Source of the DNA: Ilumatobacter sp.
GTDB taxonomy: Bacteria; Actinomycetota; Acidimicrobiia; Acidimicrobiales; Ilumatobacteraceae
Length of the DNA: 11,379 nucleotides
Reading direction: 5' to 3'
Assembly (NCBI GenBank): GCA_029263275.1
Contig: JAJCXU010000215.1
Location: forward strand, 1 to 11,379
Of the stretch, positions 1 through 8,032 are shown one piece after another. Within the stretch, counting starts at the first letter, position 1. Each line of letters opens with the position of its first letter. The position numbers and the translations under genes were made by a program. Under the pieces are notes generated by a model. It did no database searches and was not told the origin of the DNA. It was given only the letters and a program-made list of their open reading frames with translations.

Positions 1-3000
1 CTCGTGGTCGTGTTCCGCTCAGACGGTCTTCCTGCCGTCGATGCCGCTGCGTCTCGTGCAACACGTTGGTTCGTGCATCAGCCCACCGGGCGCGTCGTGC
101 TCGCTGACGGCTATGGCGGCCGAGCCCTCGCCAGCCTCGACGTTGGTGCCGAGAGCAGCCAGCTCCGCGTCATCGAAGGTGGCCCTGGTGCGTACGTCGT
201 CAACGACTCCACCGCCGAGGTGCGGTCGATCGATTCCGCCGAGTTGCGACTTGGCCCCGCACAGGGCGTGGTCACTCTCGGGAGCGGACGTGCATTGGCC
301 GGCGTCGGATCCTCGGGGCTCGTGGTCGTCGATGCCACTGAGGGCGCCGCAACGTTGCTTCCCGTGGCCGGTGAACCGGTGCCCTTCGACGTCGAGGCGG
401 GGCCGGAGGCACTGATTGCGGCTGACGGATCGATCTGGTCGATCGTCGGCACCAACGTCATTCGCACCACATCGGCAGGGTCGACGGTTCGGTCACTCGA
501 CGGTGCCGTTGCGGCCGACACGACGCTGTCGCTCGTGGGGAGTCGCCCGCTGGTCGTCGACCGTGCCGGTCGGCGCGCCCGCCTCGGTGATGGCGGCTGG
601 TTCGACCTGCCCACCGACGTCGATGAGAGCGAGGTCGTCGCCCAGGAGCCGGGACCGTCCAACGAATGCGGTTGGGTGGCAGCAAACGACGAACTCTGGT
701 GCGTGTCTGAGGATGGCATCATCGAGTCGTCACGAGTCACCGGCCTCGGTGTCGATGGCTCGGACCTGCTGGCGATCGCCGGTGATGCCGCGGTGCTCGT
801 TCGCCGAGGGCCGACGCGGGTTCAGCGCTTCGACTGGCGGAGCGAAGTGCTGATCGACGAAGACACGCCCTCGATCTTCACCGACGCCGTTCCCCAGGTC
901 ACCGCAACCGTCGACTTGGTGTGGGTTGATGATGTCGCTGGCGCATACGTGTGGGCCGTGAACCCATGGGGCGTCGTGGCGATCAACAAGAACGATGGCG
1001 CCACGCTGGTCCTGGGTGACGACGGCCAGATCGTCAACGAAGGCGACGGGTCAGGAGGAACCGGCGACGGTTCCGCCGATGGTGCCGCGGCGGAAGCCGA
1101 AGAACGCAAACCCGACGACAACGGCAACGATGATCCGCCAGTGGCGATCGACGATCCGGTCACGTCCCGTGCGGGCCGTGCGGTGCCGGTGCCGGTGACG
1201 GCCAACGACTACGACCCCGACGGTGAGGCCATCGCCGTGGTCGATGTCGGCACAGCTGGCCACGGCTCGGTCGAAATTGGTACGGCTTCGACGGTCATCT
1301 ACACGCCCGAGCCGGGCTACGTCGGCCTCGACCAGTTCACCTACACGATTGCGGACGGCAACGGAACTGAAGACAGCGCTGAGGTCATCATCGAACTCAT
1401 TCCGCTCGACGGAACGAACCAGCCACCGGTCGGTGCACCCGACGACGCGGAAACCGGGGCGGGCGTCCCCGTCGTTGTCGACGTACTCATCAACGACATC
1501 GATCCGGATCGCGACCCGGTTCTCATCGACTCCTTCGAAGTGCCCGAAGGCATCGGTGAAGTCACCGAGACCGTTGGGCCGTCAGGCCTCGCTGCGCTGC
1601 GCTACGAGCCTCTCGAAGGTTTCGAAGGCGACGCGGTCTTCACGTATCGCCCGATCGATTCCTTCGGAGCCCTGGGCGACGACGTTGCCGTTGAGGTCAC
1701 CGTTGCGAGGGCGGGCGACGAGAACCGCCCGCCCATCGTGCGGCCCGACTCGGTTCGCCTCCGCCGCGGCGTCGAAACCCCGCTGCCGGTGCTCGTCAAC
1801 GACGAGGATCCCGACGGCGACACACTGACCGTCGGCATCATCGAGCCCTTGCCCGAGGGGCTGAGCGTCGAGGTCCAGGGTGAGCAGTTGGCAATCACCG
1901 CCAAGGCCGGGTCTGCCGACTCGGTCCCGTTCGAATACACAGTCGACGATGGCACCAATCCGCCAGTGCGCGGCGCAGTGCTCGTCGACGTGATTTCTGA
2001 TGTTGAGCCCAATCGGCCGCCGGTGGTCGTCGCCGACTCGGGCACCGCTGTGGTGGGTCGATCAATCGAGATCGAGGTGCTCATCAACGACTCCGATCCC
2101 GACGGTGATCCCCTGGTCGTTGTCGATGCGACGGAGCCGGAGGGCGACCGGGGAAGCGTCGTCGTGCTCGCCCCCGACCGCATCCAGTTCACACCGACGG
2201 CCCTTGATGACGAGGACGATGCGATTGCTCGATTCACGTACACCGTTGACGACGGCAACGGCCACCAAGTCATCGGGGACATCACCGTCACGGTGTTGCC
2301 CGAGGCGTTGCCTGAGCCGCCCTATGCCCAAGACGACTCGACGTTCACCTTCATCGATGTGCCGGTCACGGTCGACGTGCTGCGCAATGACGGCGACCCA
2401 TCTGGCGAGCGGCCTCGGCTCATCGGTTCGCCTGGGTGCGCATCGGGCGGCACAGCGATCGTCACTGCCGATGGCCAAGTTCGGTTCACGCCGCCTCGTG
2501 AACGGTCGGGGGCGTTCAGGTGTACCTACGAGGTCACCAACTCGGTCGGCCTCCGCGCCACCGCCTCGATCATCATCTCGGTCCGCGAGCCGCTGATCAC
2601 CAACGAGCCACCCGATGCTCGACTCGACCAGCTCATCGTCGAGATCGAGACGAGCCAGTCGATCGACGTCACCGAGAACGATGATGACCCTGACGGCGAC
2701 AACTCGGCGCTCGAGGTCGTGTCGTCGACGTCACCGTCGATCGGATCCGCGACTCGGGCGGGCAACATCATCACGTTCACGGCGGGCACCGAGCTCGGCG
2801 TGACGGCGATCAGCTATCAGGTCTCCGACGAGGAAGGCGCAGTCACGCTTGGCCGTCTGTCGGTCCGCGTCATCGAGCCGCTCAACGAGAAGCCCGTCGC
2901 CAACCCGGACAGCCGCGTCATCAACGGACCGGGTGTGCCAATTCAATTCGACGTCCTCGAGAATGACTCCGACTCCAACGACGTTCGGGCCGCACTGACC

Positions 3001-4704
3001 GTCGAGGCGGTGTCCGTGCTGTCTGGCGACGGTTCGGCTGCTCGGACTGGACGGATCGTCACCATTTCGCCCGACCCGGACTTCGTCGGTGACGTCGTCG
3101 CCACGTACACCGTGCGGGACACCGGCGGTCTCACGGACACGTCCACGGCCACCCTGACCGTGCTCGAACCGCTCAACCGGCCGCCCGAGGCGAATGACGA
3201 CTCGAATGAGGTCGCCAACGGCGGATCGATCTCGACCCCCGTGCTCTTCAACGACAGCGACCCCGACGGCGATGAGCTCACGCTGACCATCACTGGTGGG
3301 CCGGATCCGAGTCTGGGCCAGGCCAGCAGCGGCGCCGGTTCGATTGCGTTCAACGCCACCCCGGGCGCCTCGGGCACTGCCGCCATCACGTATTCGGTGA
3401 GCGACGGCGAGTTCTCCGATAGTGCCACCCTGCGCATTCTGGTGCGGCCGTGTTCTGAGTCGGCACCCGTCGCCAACGATGCGTTCCTTGCCACGGGGTA
3501 CCAGCAGCCGATCAGCGTCAACCTCGCCAACTTCTCGTCGAACGGGCAGATCACCGACGTGACCGGGCCGGCTGAGTACAGCGGCGGCATTTACACGCCT
3601 CCGGCCGGCGAGAACGGCAATGTCTCGATCAACTATGCCGTCGTCAACAACTGTGGCCAACGAGCGACTGGGCAGATCACCATCGACGTCAACCAAGACC
3701 CCGTCCCGCAGGCGACCAACGCAACGCTGGGGCGCGGTGAGTCGCGTGAGTTCCCGGTGAGCAATCTGGCTGGCGACGCTGAAGCACTCACGATCTCGGG
3801 CAGTGCTGGGGCACCGGCCTGGGTCACCACCGAAACTGCCCGAGTGGTCGCCGCTCCTCCGGTCGGCACCGCCGCCACCACGTACAACTGGACCGTCACG
3901 GTGGTCGACCCCGGCGGACTCACCGCAACGGTGCCGATGTCGGTCACGGTCCAGAACGCCGCGCCGACAGCAGTGGGCGACACCGTCGACGTGTCCGCCG
4001 GTGCAGCCTCGGCCACGATCGTCGGCAACGACACGGACTCGGATGCCGATGCCTCGGCGTTGCGGATTCAACAGATTCCCTCGACGTTGATCTTCTCAAA
4101 CGGCGAGTCAGGCACGATCACCGTGTCAGGCGACCAGCGCTCGATCACGATCGATCCGCTGGCGGGTCTCGGCACGTCTTCATTCACCTACACCGTCGTC
4201 GACGGGGATGGCGGTGTGTCCGGTGCCGCCACGGTCACCGTTATCGGCGCCACGTTCAACACGGCTCCGACAGCCACCGACCAGTCGGTCGCCGTGAGCA
4301 CAGGCGTCGCGACGCCAGTGGTGCTCACGGTCAACGACATCGACGGAGACCCGCTGACCGTCATCGAAGTCGACAACACCGATGGCGCGGTCATCAGCGT
4401 GTCGGGCACCACGATCACGGTCATGGCGCCGAGCGACGGCACGTTCACCTACCAATACCGAGTCACCGACGGTGTCCTCCAGTCGGGCATCGCCACGGTC
4501 ACGATCACCGCCACCCCGCCGGCGACGACGACCACGACCACCACGACGACCGTCCCGGACACCACGACAACCACGACGGTCCCGGACACCACGACGACGA
4601 CCACCACGGTCCCCGACACGACCACAACGACAACGACCACCACCACGACAACGACCACCACGACGACACCGACGCCGCCTGACGGAGACCAGGACGGCGG
4701 CTGA
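1..4704 (+). CDS. Giant secreted/surface protein with beta-propeller-like N-terminus, ~12 Ig-like (Big_9/cadherin-like) repeats and Thr-rich tail; 5' partial
   Basis: The frame is open from the first base to the TGA at 4702-4704 (at least 1566 residues, counting from the GTG at 4). There is no signal peptide or membrane segment at the visible start, so the true start is probably upstream. Residues ~1-335 are beta-rich with repeated short strands and Gly/Asp turns, like a beta-propeller. Residues ~337-376 form an acidic, Gly-rich linker. From ~377 to ~1506 about twelve domains of 80-100 residues follow. Each typically opens with N-x-P-P-x-A, carries N-D-x-D-P-D-G-D and ends with a (F/Y)-x-Y-x-V-x-D strand. 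This is the Big_9/cadherin-like pattern, probably Ca-binding and extracellular. All six cysteines I see fall in three pairs (222/233, 812/840, 1150/1217), suggesting disulfides. There is no LPXTG or C-terminal membrane anchor. A role in surface structure or adhesion is inferred. Similar giant Ig/Fn3-type proteins occur beside MoxR-DUF58-transglutaminase genes in other actinobacteria (from memory). Confidence is high that it is a real gene, low on exact function. Confidence 0.9.
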   Translation, partial: LVVVFRSDGLPAVDAAASRATRWFVHQPTGRVVLADGYGGRALASLDVGAESSQLRVIEGGPGAYVVNDSTAEVRSIDSAELRLGPAQGVVTLGSGRALAGVGSSGLVVVDATEGAATLLPVAGEPVPFDVEAGPEALIAADGSIWSIVGTNVIRTTSAGSTVRSLDGAVAADTTLSLVGSRPLVVDRAGRRARLGDGGWFDLPTDVDESEVVAQEPGPSNECGWVAANDELWCVSEDGIIESSRVTGLGVDGSDLLAIAGDAAVLVRRGPTRVQRFDWRSEVLIDEDTPSIFTDAVPQVTATVDLVWVDDVAGAYVWAVNPWGVVAINKNDGATLVLGDDGQIVNEGDGSGGTGDGSADGAAAEAEERKPDDNGNDDPPVAIDDPVTSRAGRAVPVPVTANDYDPDGEAIAVVDVGTAGHGSVEIGTASTVIYTPEPGYVGLDQFTYTIADGNGTEDSAEVIIELIPLDGTNQPPVGAPDDAETGAGVPVVVDVLINDIDPDRDPVLIDSFEVPEGIGEVTETVGPSGLAALRYEPLEGFEGDAVFTYRPIDSFGALGDDVAVEVTVARAGDENRPPIVRPDSVRLRRGVETPLPVLVNDEDPDGDTLTVGIIEPLPEGLSVEVQGEQLAITAKAGSADSVPFEYTVDDGTNPPVRGAVLVDVISDVEPNRPPVVVADSGTAVVGRSIEIEVLINDSDPDGDPLVVVDATEPEGDRGSVVVLAPDRIQFTPTALDDEDDAIARFTYTVDDGNGHQVIGDITVTVLPEALPEPPYAQDDSTFTFIDVPVTVDVLRNDGDPSGERPRLIGSPGCASGGTAIVTADGQVRFTPPRERSGAFRCTYEVTNSVGLRATASIIISVREPLITNEPPDARLDQLIVEIETSQSIDVTENDDDPDGDNSALEVVSSTSPSIGSATRAGNIITFTAGTELGVTAISYQVSDEEGAVTLGRLSVRVIEPLNEKPVANPDSRVINGPGVPIQFDVLENDSDSNDVRAALTVEAVSVLSGDGSAARTGRIVTISPDPDFVGDVVATYTVRDTGGLTDTSTATLTVLEPLNRPPEANDDSNEVANGGSISTPVLFNDSDPDGDELTLTITGGPDPSLGQASSGAGSIAFNATPGASGTAAITYSVSDGEFSDSATLRILVRPCSESAPVANDAFLATGYQQPISVNLANFSSNGQITDVTGPAEYSGGIYTPPAGENGNVSINYAVVNNCGQRATGQITIDVNQDPVPQATNATLGRGESREFPVSNLAGDAEALTISGSAGAPAWVTTETARVVAAPPVGTAATTYNWTVTVVDPGGLTATVPMSVTVQNAAPTAVGDTVDVSAGAASATIVGNDTDSDADASALRIQQIPSTLIFSNGESGTITVSGDQRSITIDPLAGLGTSSFTYTVVDGDGGVSGAATVTVIGATFNTAPTATDQSVAVSTGVATPVVLTVNDIDGDPLTVIEVDNTDGAVISVSGTTITVMAPSDGTFTYQYRVTDGVLQSGIATVTITATPPATTTTTTTTTVPDTTTTTTVPDTTTTTTTVPDTTTTTTTTTTTTTTTTTPTPPDGDQDGG
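1132..4521 (+). repeat. Array of about twelve Ig-like/cadherin-like domain repeats within the giant gene
   Basis: Domain starts read from the sequence are near nt 1132, 1417, 1723, 2011, 2317, 2602, 2884, 3175, 3451, 3712, 3955 and 4258 (residues ~377, 472, 574, 670, 772, 867, 961, 1058, 1150, 1237, 1318, 1419). Domains 1-4, 6 and 8 carry a clear ND-x-D-P-D-(G/R)-(D/E) loop. In domains 5 (DGDPSGE), 7 (DSDSND), 11 (DTDSDAD) and 12 (DIDGD) it is altered, and domains 9 and 10 lack it. Domains 6, 7 and 11 have a small insertion ending in Ala-Leu after the loop. Domains 5, 6 and 7 end in E-P-L, two of them followed by Asn, so this group may share a recent duplication. Copies are diverged at DNA level, so this is a protein repeat rather than a DNA satellite. 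Confidence 0.8.
4525..4668 (+). repeat. Threonine-codon (ACN) tract encoding a poly-Thr tail interrupted by three Val-Pro-Asp units
   Basis: Nearly every codon is ACC, ACG or ACA. It encodes Thr runs of about 9, 6, 7 and 17 residues separated by three VPD units (residues ~1508-1555), followed by a short Pro/Asp/Gly end. Such Thr/Pro tails act as extended stalks and are typical O-glycosylation targets in actinobacterial exported proteins (family knowledge; not shown here). The unit is 3 nt, so length change by slippage would keep the frame. Confidence 0.85.
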
Positions 4705-4792
4705 CGGAGGGTGCCCAGTCGGCGTCGATCAGTTGACGCTCGACCGTGACCCGGCTGTCAGCAGCGCCTCACCGGCTGCGACGTCCCGACCT

Positions 4793-4817
4793 CTGAGCAG
4801 CCGTGCGCGCTGCTCAG
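4793..4817. terminator. Candidate bidirectional terminator hairpin between convergent genes
   Basis: A perfect 9-bp inverted repeat, CTGAGCAGC (4793-4801) and GCTGCTCAG (4809-4817), with a 7-nt loop. The minus-strand stop TGA (4816-4814) of the transglutaminase-like gene lies inside one arm. The giant plus-strand gene ends ~90 bp before it. There is no T-tract on either side, as is common for high-GC actinobacterial terminators. The stem is seen directly; terminator function is inferred from its place between convergent genes. Confidence 0.55.
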
Positions 4818-6919
4818 TCTGCGACAGGCGAGCGGGTCGCGCCGCGCAAGGAGCGGAGGCTCAGTCGCCACTTGAGGCGGTCCGAGCGGCTCCGGTCGGC
4901 GGCCATGGTCGTCTCGACCTGCCCGAGACACGTGGCGGCATCTTCGGCCAAGAGGTCAGGCCGCTCTGGCTCGCCGAACGTGACCGCACTCGACAACTTC
5001 GCCAATCGACGAAGCTCTCGCGCCGCGTTGCCGACGAGCGGTACACCCGACGCGGCGATGTCGCCGTCGGTGTCCGAGGGCGCGATCGCCAGTCCGGCAT
5101 CAACAAGTCGGTCGGTGGCAGCCGCCCAGGCGCCTACCACTCGTGCTCCCGGTTGTCCTCGTACAAGACGACGCCGGCGTCGTCGGCGCTTCACGCCGAG
5201 AATCACCAGCACAGCAAACAGTGCGGGAAGCAACAGGGCGCCGAGCGCGAGGCCAACTCGTTGGCCCCATAGCCGCAGCGCCGACAGTGCGGTGGCCCGG
5301 TCGTCGTCGACCAGGTTGTCGTCGGTCGTGGTGTCGTTCGAGACCTCGGGCGGAGGTGCAATGGGCGGTTGTGCAGCCGCCGGAGTCTGGACGGCAGGCT
5401 CCTCGTCGGGCGGGGCAACGTCGGACGACTCCTCGGGCGGTGCCGGGTCGAGCGCGACCCAACCGCCGTCGACGAGCCGGATCTCGGGCCACACCCGCGC
5501 ATCGGCTGAGGTCAGCACCAAGGTGCCAGCGTCAGGTGGGGATGTCGCAACGAAGCCGGTGGCGACGCGTGCGTCCACGCCCAGCGACCGAGCCAGCAAG
5601 ACGTAGGAGGTCGCGAACTGCTCGGCAGTGCCGCGTTGCGTGTCGCGGAGGAATCGTTCGATCAGCGCCCGCTGAAGTCCACCGCCGGGAGCGTTCCGCG
5701 CCAAGACCCAATCGTCACGCATCGTGGATTCGATGCGACGGAGTTGTTCGATGATGCTGCCTTCGCCGGCAAGCGTCGCGGCGAATTCGTTGAGGCTGGA
5801 GACCGAATCGTCGACAGCACGGGTGGCGACACCGCCGACCTGTGCATCAGCCATGGTCGGGGCGATCTCGGCAGTGATCGCGAGGGGGGAATCGTCGCGA
5901 CGTTCAGCGAGCCGGACAACGGTGCGATCCAGATCGGTCTCGACCGGCGCATCGACGGTGACCGGCGCGCCAGAGAATGGCACCAGGCTGAGATCGTCAT
6001 CGAGGAATGTGATCTCGACACTGATCTGGTCAGCTGATTCGGGGGCCAAGCGTCGACCGATCGGTCGCAGCGTCAAGGCTGGCGTCCAGCGTTGACCGTC
6101 GTAGTCGCTGAGGGCCGCAGTCCGCCATCGAATGGGAAGCGCCCGCCCTGCCGTGTCGATGGCACTGATCTGGTGCAGGTCGATCACCGGGTCGAGACCG
6201 CGCAACGCCAGTGTCGATTCGATGGGGTCGAGCAAGGCCGCGGTTTGGTCGGCGGGATCGTTTCGACGGGGGTCGGCCCGCACGGAGAGCGCGATGGGCA
6301 CGCTGACTGCGGCGGCCGTGATGCCGGCGATGAGGAGCAGAGGGATCAGTCGCCGCTCACCGCGCAAGGTCGCCCATCGGTCCACCAATGCGGTGTCGGG
6401 TCGAAGCGCTGCGAACAACGCGCCGAGCAACCCGAGCGGAAGCAGCCAGATCAACTGCTCACCCAGCGGTGCCGACAGCGCGATGATGCTGACGAACGCG
6501 GCCAGGATTGGCAGCCATGCGAGGAGATGCCAGCGGCGTCGGCCCGCAATGCCTGTCGCGAGTGCTGTCGCCGTGGCGATCAACACGGCCACAGCACCGA
6601 TCAGGTCCGGTCGATCAGGGCTTGGCCATTCGGTGGTGAGGAGGCGTTGGGCTCCCGACAGGACAGCGTCGGTGGCATCGTCGACTTGCCCGCCTTCGAC
6701 GGCGATGACCAGGCCGAGGCTCGCCGCGATGCCAACGATTGCAGCGGGGACCCGCGCCACGGCGGGAAGCGTTCGCACCCCGATGGAAACTGCGGCCGGG
6801 ATGGCAACAGCGATGCCGAGCGACCAGACCCACCGGTCGAACACCCCGCCGGCGAGCGCGGCAACAATGCCCATTGCCATGGCCGCGACGACCATCCGAG
6901 TGCGGAGCAGCGCGGTCAC
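4814..6919 (-). CDS. TgpA-like membrane transglutaminase-fold protein, catalytic Cys and His lost
   Basis: Start taken as the GTG at 6919-6917, which overlaps the DUF58 stop as GTGA (coupled translation); a GTG at 6928 would add three residues. The product is ~701 residues. About seven membrane helices lie in residues ~9-212, followed by an extracytoplasmic region (~213-554), one helix (~555-576), a K-R7 cluster (577-584) and a cytoplasmic tail. This is the TgpA/DUF3488-transglutaminase layout. The transglutaminase core is recognisable at ~395-495: G-T-A-E-Q-F-A, L-L-A-R-S-L-G-V-D-A-R, then D-A-R-V-W-P-E and G-G-W-V-A-L-D-P. The family normally has G-x-C-E-x-F-A and D-A-H-A-W. Here Cys is Ala432 and His is Arg475, while Asp491 is kept. 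The only Cys in the protein is in the cytoplasmic tail (~664), and the only His are ~131 and ~249, so no obvious substitute exists. A structural or binding pseudoenzyme role is inferred. It is the last gene of the MoxR-DUF58 operon, and its stop lies in a hairpin. Confidence 0.9.
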   Translation of the reverse strand: MTALLRTRMVVAAMAMGIVAALAGGVFDRWVWSLGIAVAIPAAVSIGVRTLPAVARVPAAIVGIAASLGLVIAVEGGQVDDATDAVLSGAQRLLTTEWPSPDRPDLIGAVAVLIATATALATGIAGRRRWHLLAWLPILAAFVSIIALSAPLGEQLIWLLPLGLLGALFAALRPDTALVDRWATLRGERRLIPLLLIAGITAAAVSVPIALSVRADPRRNDPADQTAALLDPIESTLALRGLDPVIDLHQISAIDTAGRALPIRWRTAALSDYDGQRWTPALTLRPIGRRLAPESADQISVEITFLDDDLSLVPFSGAPVTVDAPVETDLDRTVVRLAERRDDSPLAITAEIAPTMADAQVGGVATRAVDDSVSSLNEFAATLAGEGSIIEQLRRIESTMRDDWVLARNAPGGGLQRALIERFLRDTQRGTAEQFATSYVLLARSLGVDARVATGFVATSPPDAGTLVLTSADARVWPEIRLVDGGWVALDPAPPEESSDVAPPDEEPAVQTPAAAQPPIAPPPEVSNDTTTDDNLVDDDRATALSALRLWGQRVGLALGALLLPALFAVLVILGVKRRRRRRRLVRGQPGARVVGAWAAATDRLVDAGLAIAPSDTDGDIAASGVPLVGNAARELRRLAKLSSAVTFGEPERPDLLAEDAATCLGQVETTMAADRSRSDRLKWRLSLRSLRGATRSPVAD

Positions 6920-8028
6920 TGGTCCCACGTTCTCCAGCGCGTGACGAATTCTCCGGCGTCGCGTGCAGCCACGGCAATGCCGGTGGTGGCAACCGCATCG
7001 CTGCCGATGCGTACGACCAGCGTCTGTTCGAGGTTGGCGAATCTGCTCGATGGCCCGGTTGGGCCGGTGACCAGCACGACCGAGGTGTGATCGATGCCGC
7101 CGGCGAACAGCGCAGCCACCGAGAGCGACTCATCGGTGTTGGTCTGCTGCACCGGCGTCAGAAAGTCGAGCACGGTCCCCTCGTCGAGGATCGGTGTGGG
7201 GCGGCCGGGGTGGGCGGCACTGGTGGTCCGCACGACCACGTCGAGGCCGGATCGAATGGCATGCGCCGCCAGCGTCGCGGCAACGTCGACGATCTCTTCG
7301 AAGTCCTCAGGCGTTGCGACGTGCTCGGCGGAGTCGACGACGACGGTGAATTCGGGTCGCCGCACCTCGACGGTTTCGCGCACCATCAACGTGCCCGTAC
7401 GCGCCGTGGTCGGCCAGTGGATGAGCCGAGGGTCGTCCCCCTCGACGTACTCGCGCATCGACACGAATCCCGACATCGGGTCGGCCGAGGCTCGGCGAAA
7501 CACCGATTCGCTGTCGACGACCCGCACCGCCCCCTGCGGCCCGACCAACTGGTAAACCTTTGGGTGCACGGTGACTTGTCCAACGGCGTCGTCCCGCCGG
7601 TCGCCGACGGCCAGCCAGAACGGATCGATTCGTTGCACTGAGAACGGCCCGATGGGAAAGACCCCGCGACGAACCGTTGCGATGTTTCCGAAGAAGTCGA
7701 CGGCATCTTCAGCAACCACGGGCTCGAGGGGGACTCGACACTGCTGCTCGTCGCAGTGATCGATCACCGTGGCGCGACCGGTGCGGAACCTGCTCGCATT
7801 CCGAACGCGGTAGACGACGTTGATCGGATCGCCGCGTGGGACGCGCAGCGCACCGATCCGACGGGTCACCGTGGCGCGAAGTGGGCGCTGCGCAACCCAG
7901 ATCGCAGCGATGACCATGGCCGCGACGCCGATGCCTGCAATGACCAGTTCTTCGTAGTTCCACCACAGGCCCAAGCCGACGAGCACGACCGCGGTCACGA
8001 TGGCGCCGAGACCCGACCGTGTCAGCAC
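6916..8028 (-). CDS. DUF58 domain protein, membrane-anchored MoxR partner
   Basis: Start chosen at the GTG at 8028-8026, four bases after the moxR stop. Upstream in-frame codons overlap moxR and would encode a non-family Ser/Pro/Arg-rich stretch. The product is ~370 residues. Two membrane helices lie at ~8-22 and ~27-46, then a beta-rich region, then the DUF58 signature at 192-205 (R-E-Y-V-E-G-D-D-P-R-x-I-H-W), followed by T-x-A-R-T-G and a von Willebrand A-like strand V-V-V-D-S (229-233). The MIDAS-like D-x-S-x-S is incomplete (D-S-A-E-H), so metal binding at the vWA site may be absent. DUF58 proteins are usually encoded next to MoxR ATPases and are thought to be their substrates or adaptors at the membrane; the exact role is unknown. 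Its TGA overlaps the next start. Confidence 0.92.
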   Translation of the reverse strand: MLTRSGLGAIVTAVVLVGLGLWWNYEELVIAGIGVAAMVIAAIWVAQRPLRATVTRRIGALRVPRGDPINVVYRVRNASRFRTGRATVIDHCDEQQCRVPLEPVVAEDAVDFFGNIATVRRGVFPIGPFSVQRIDPFWLAVGDRRDDAVGQVTVHPKVYQLVGPQGAVRVVDSESVFRRASADPMSGFVSMREYVEGDDPRLIHWPTTARTGTLMVRETVEVRRPEFTVVVDSAEHVATPEDFEEIVDVAATLAAHAIRSGLDVVVRTTSAAHPGRPTPILDEGTVLDFLTPVQQTNTDESLSVAALFAGGIDHTSVVLVTGPTGPSSRFANLEQTLVVRIGSDAVATTGIAVAARDAGEFVTRWRTWDQ

Positions 8029-8032
8029 GTGG

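Noticed and set aside
2731..4071. Long open frame (446 codons) on the minus strand opposite the Ig-repeat region
   Set aside because: It is a shadow of the giant gene: Arg/Gly/Asp-rich composition with no domain logic, while the plus frame has clear repeats throughout.
4449..4661. Minus-strand frame encoding poly-valine
   Set aside because: It is only the antisense of the Thr-codon tract (ACN read as GTN/GGT) and has no independent coding signs.
4525..4668. CRISPR-like or satellite array
   Set aside because: In-frame ACN codon repeat within a coding region, with no constant repeats and unique spacers.
4525..4668. G-quadruplex on the minus strand of the Thr tract
   Set aside because: The G-runs I see are only two bases long; any fold would be weak, so it is not claimed.
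4722..4739. Second small hairpin (GCGTC/GACGC) just after the giant gene
   Set aside because: Only 5 bp with an 8-nt loop and no T-tract; expected by chance in high-GC DNA.
6092..7090. Plus-strand open frame of 332 codons
   Set aside because: It lies antisense across the transglutaminase-like and DUF58 genes; Arg/Gly/Asp/His-rich shadow typical of high-GC DNA.
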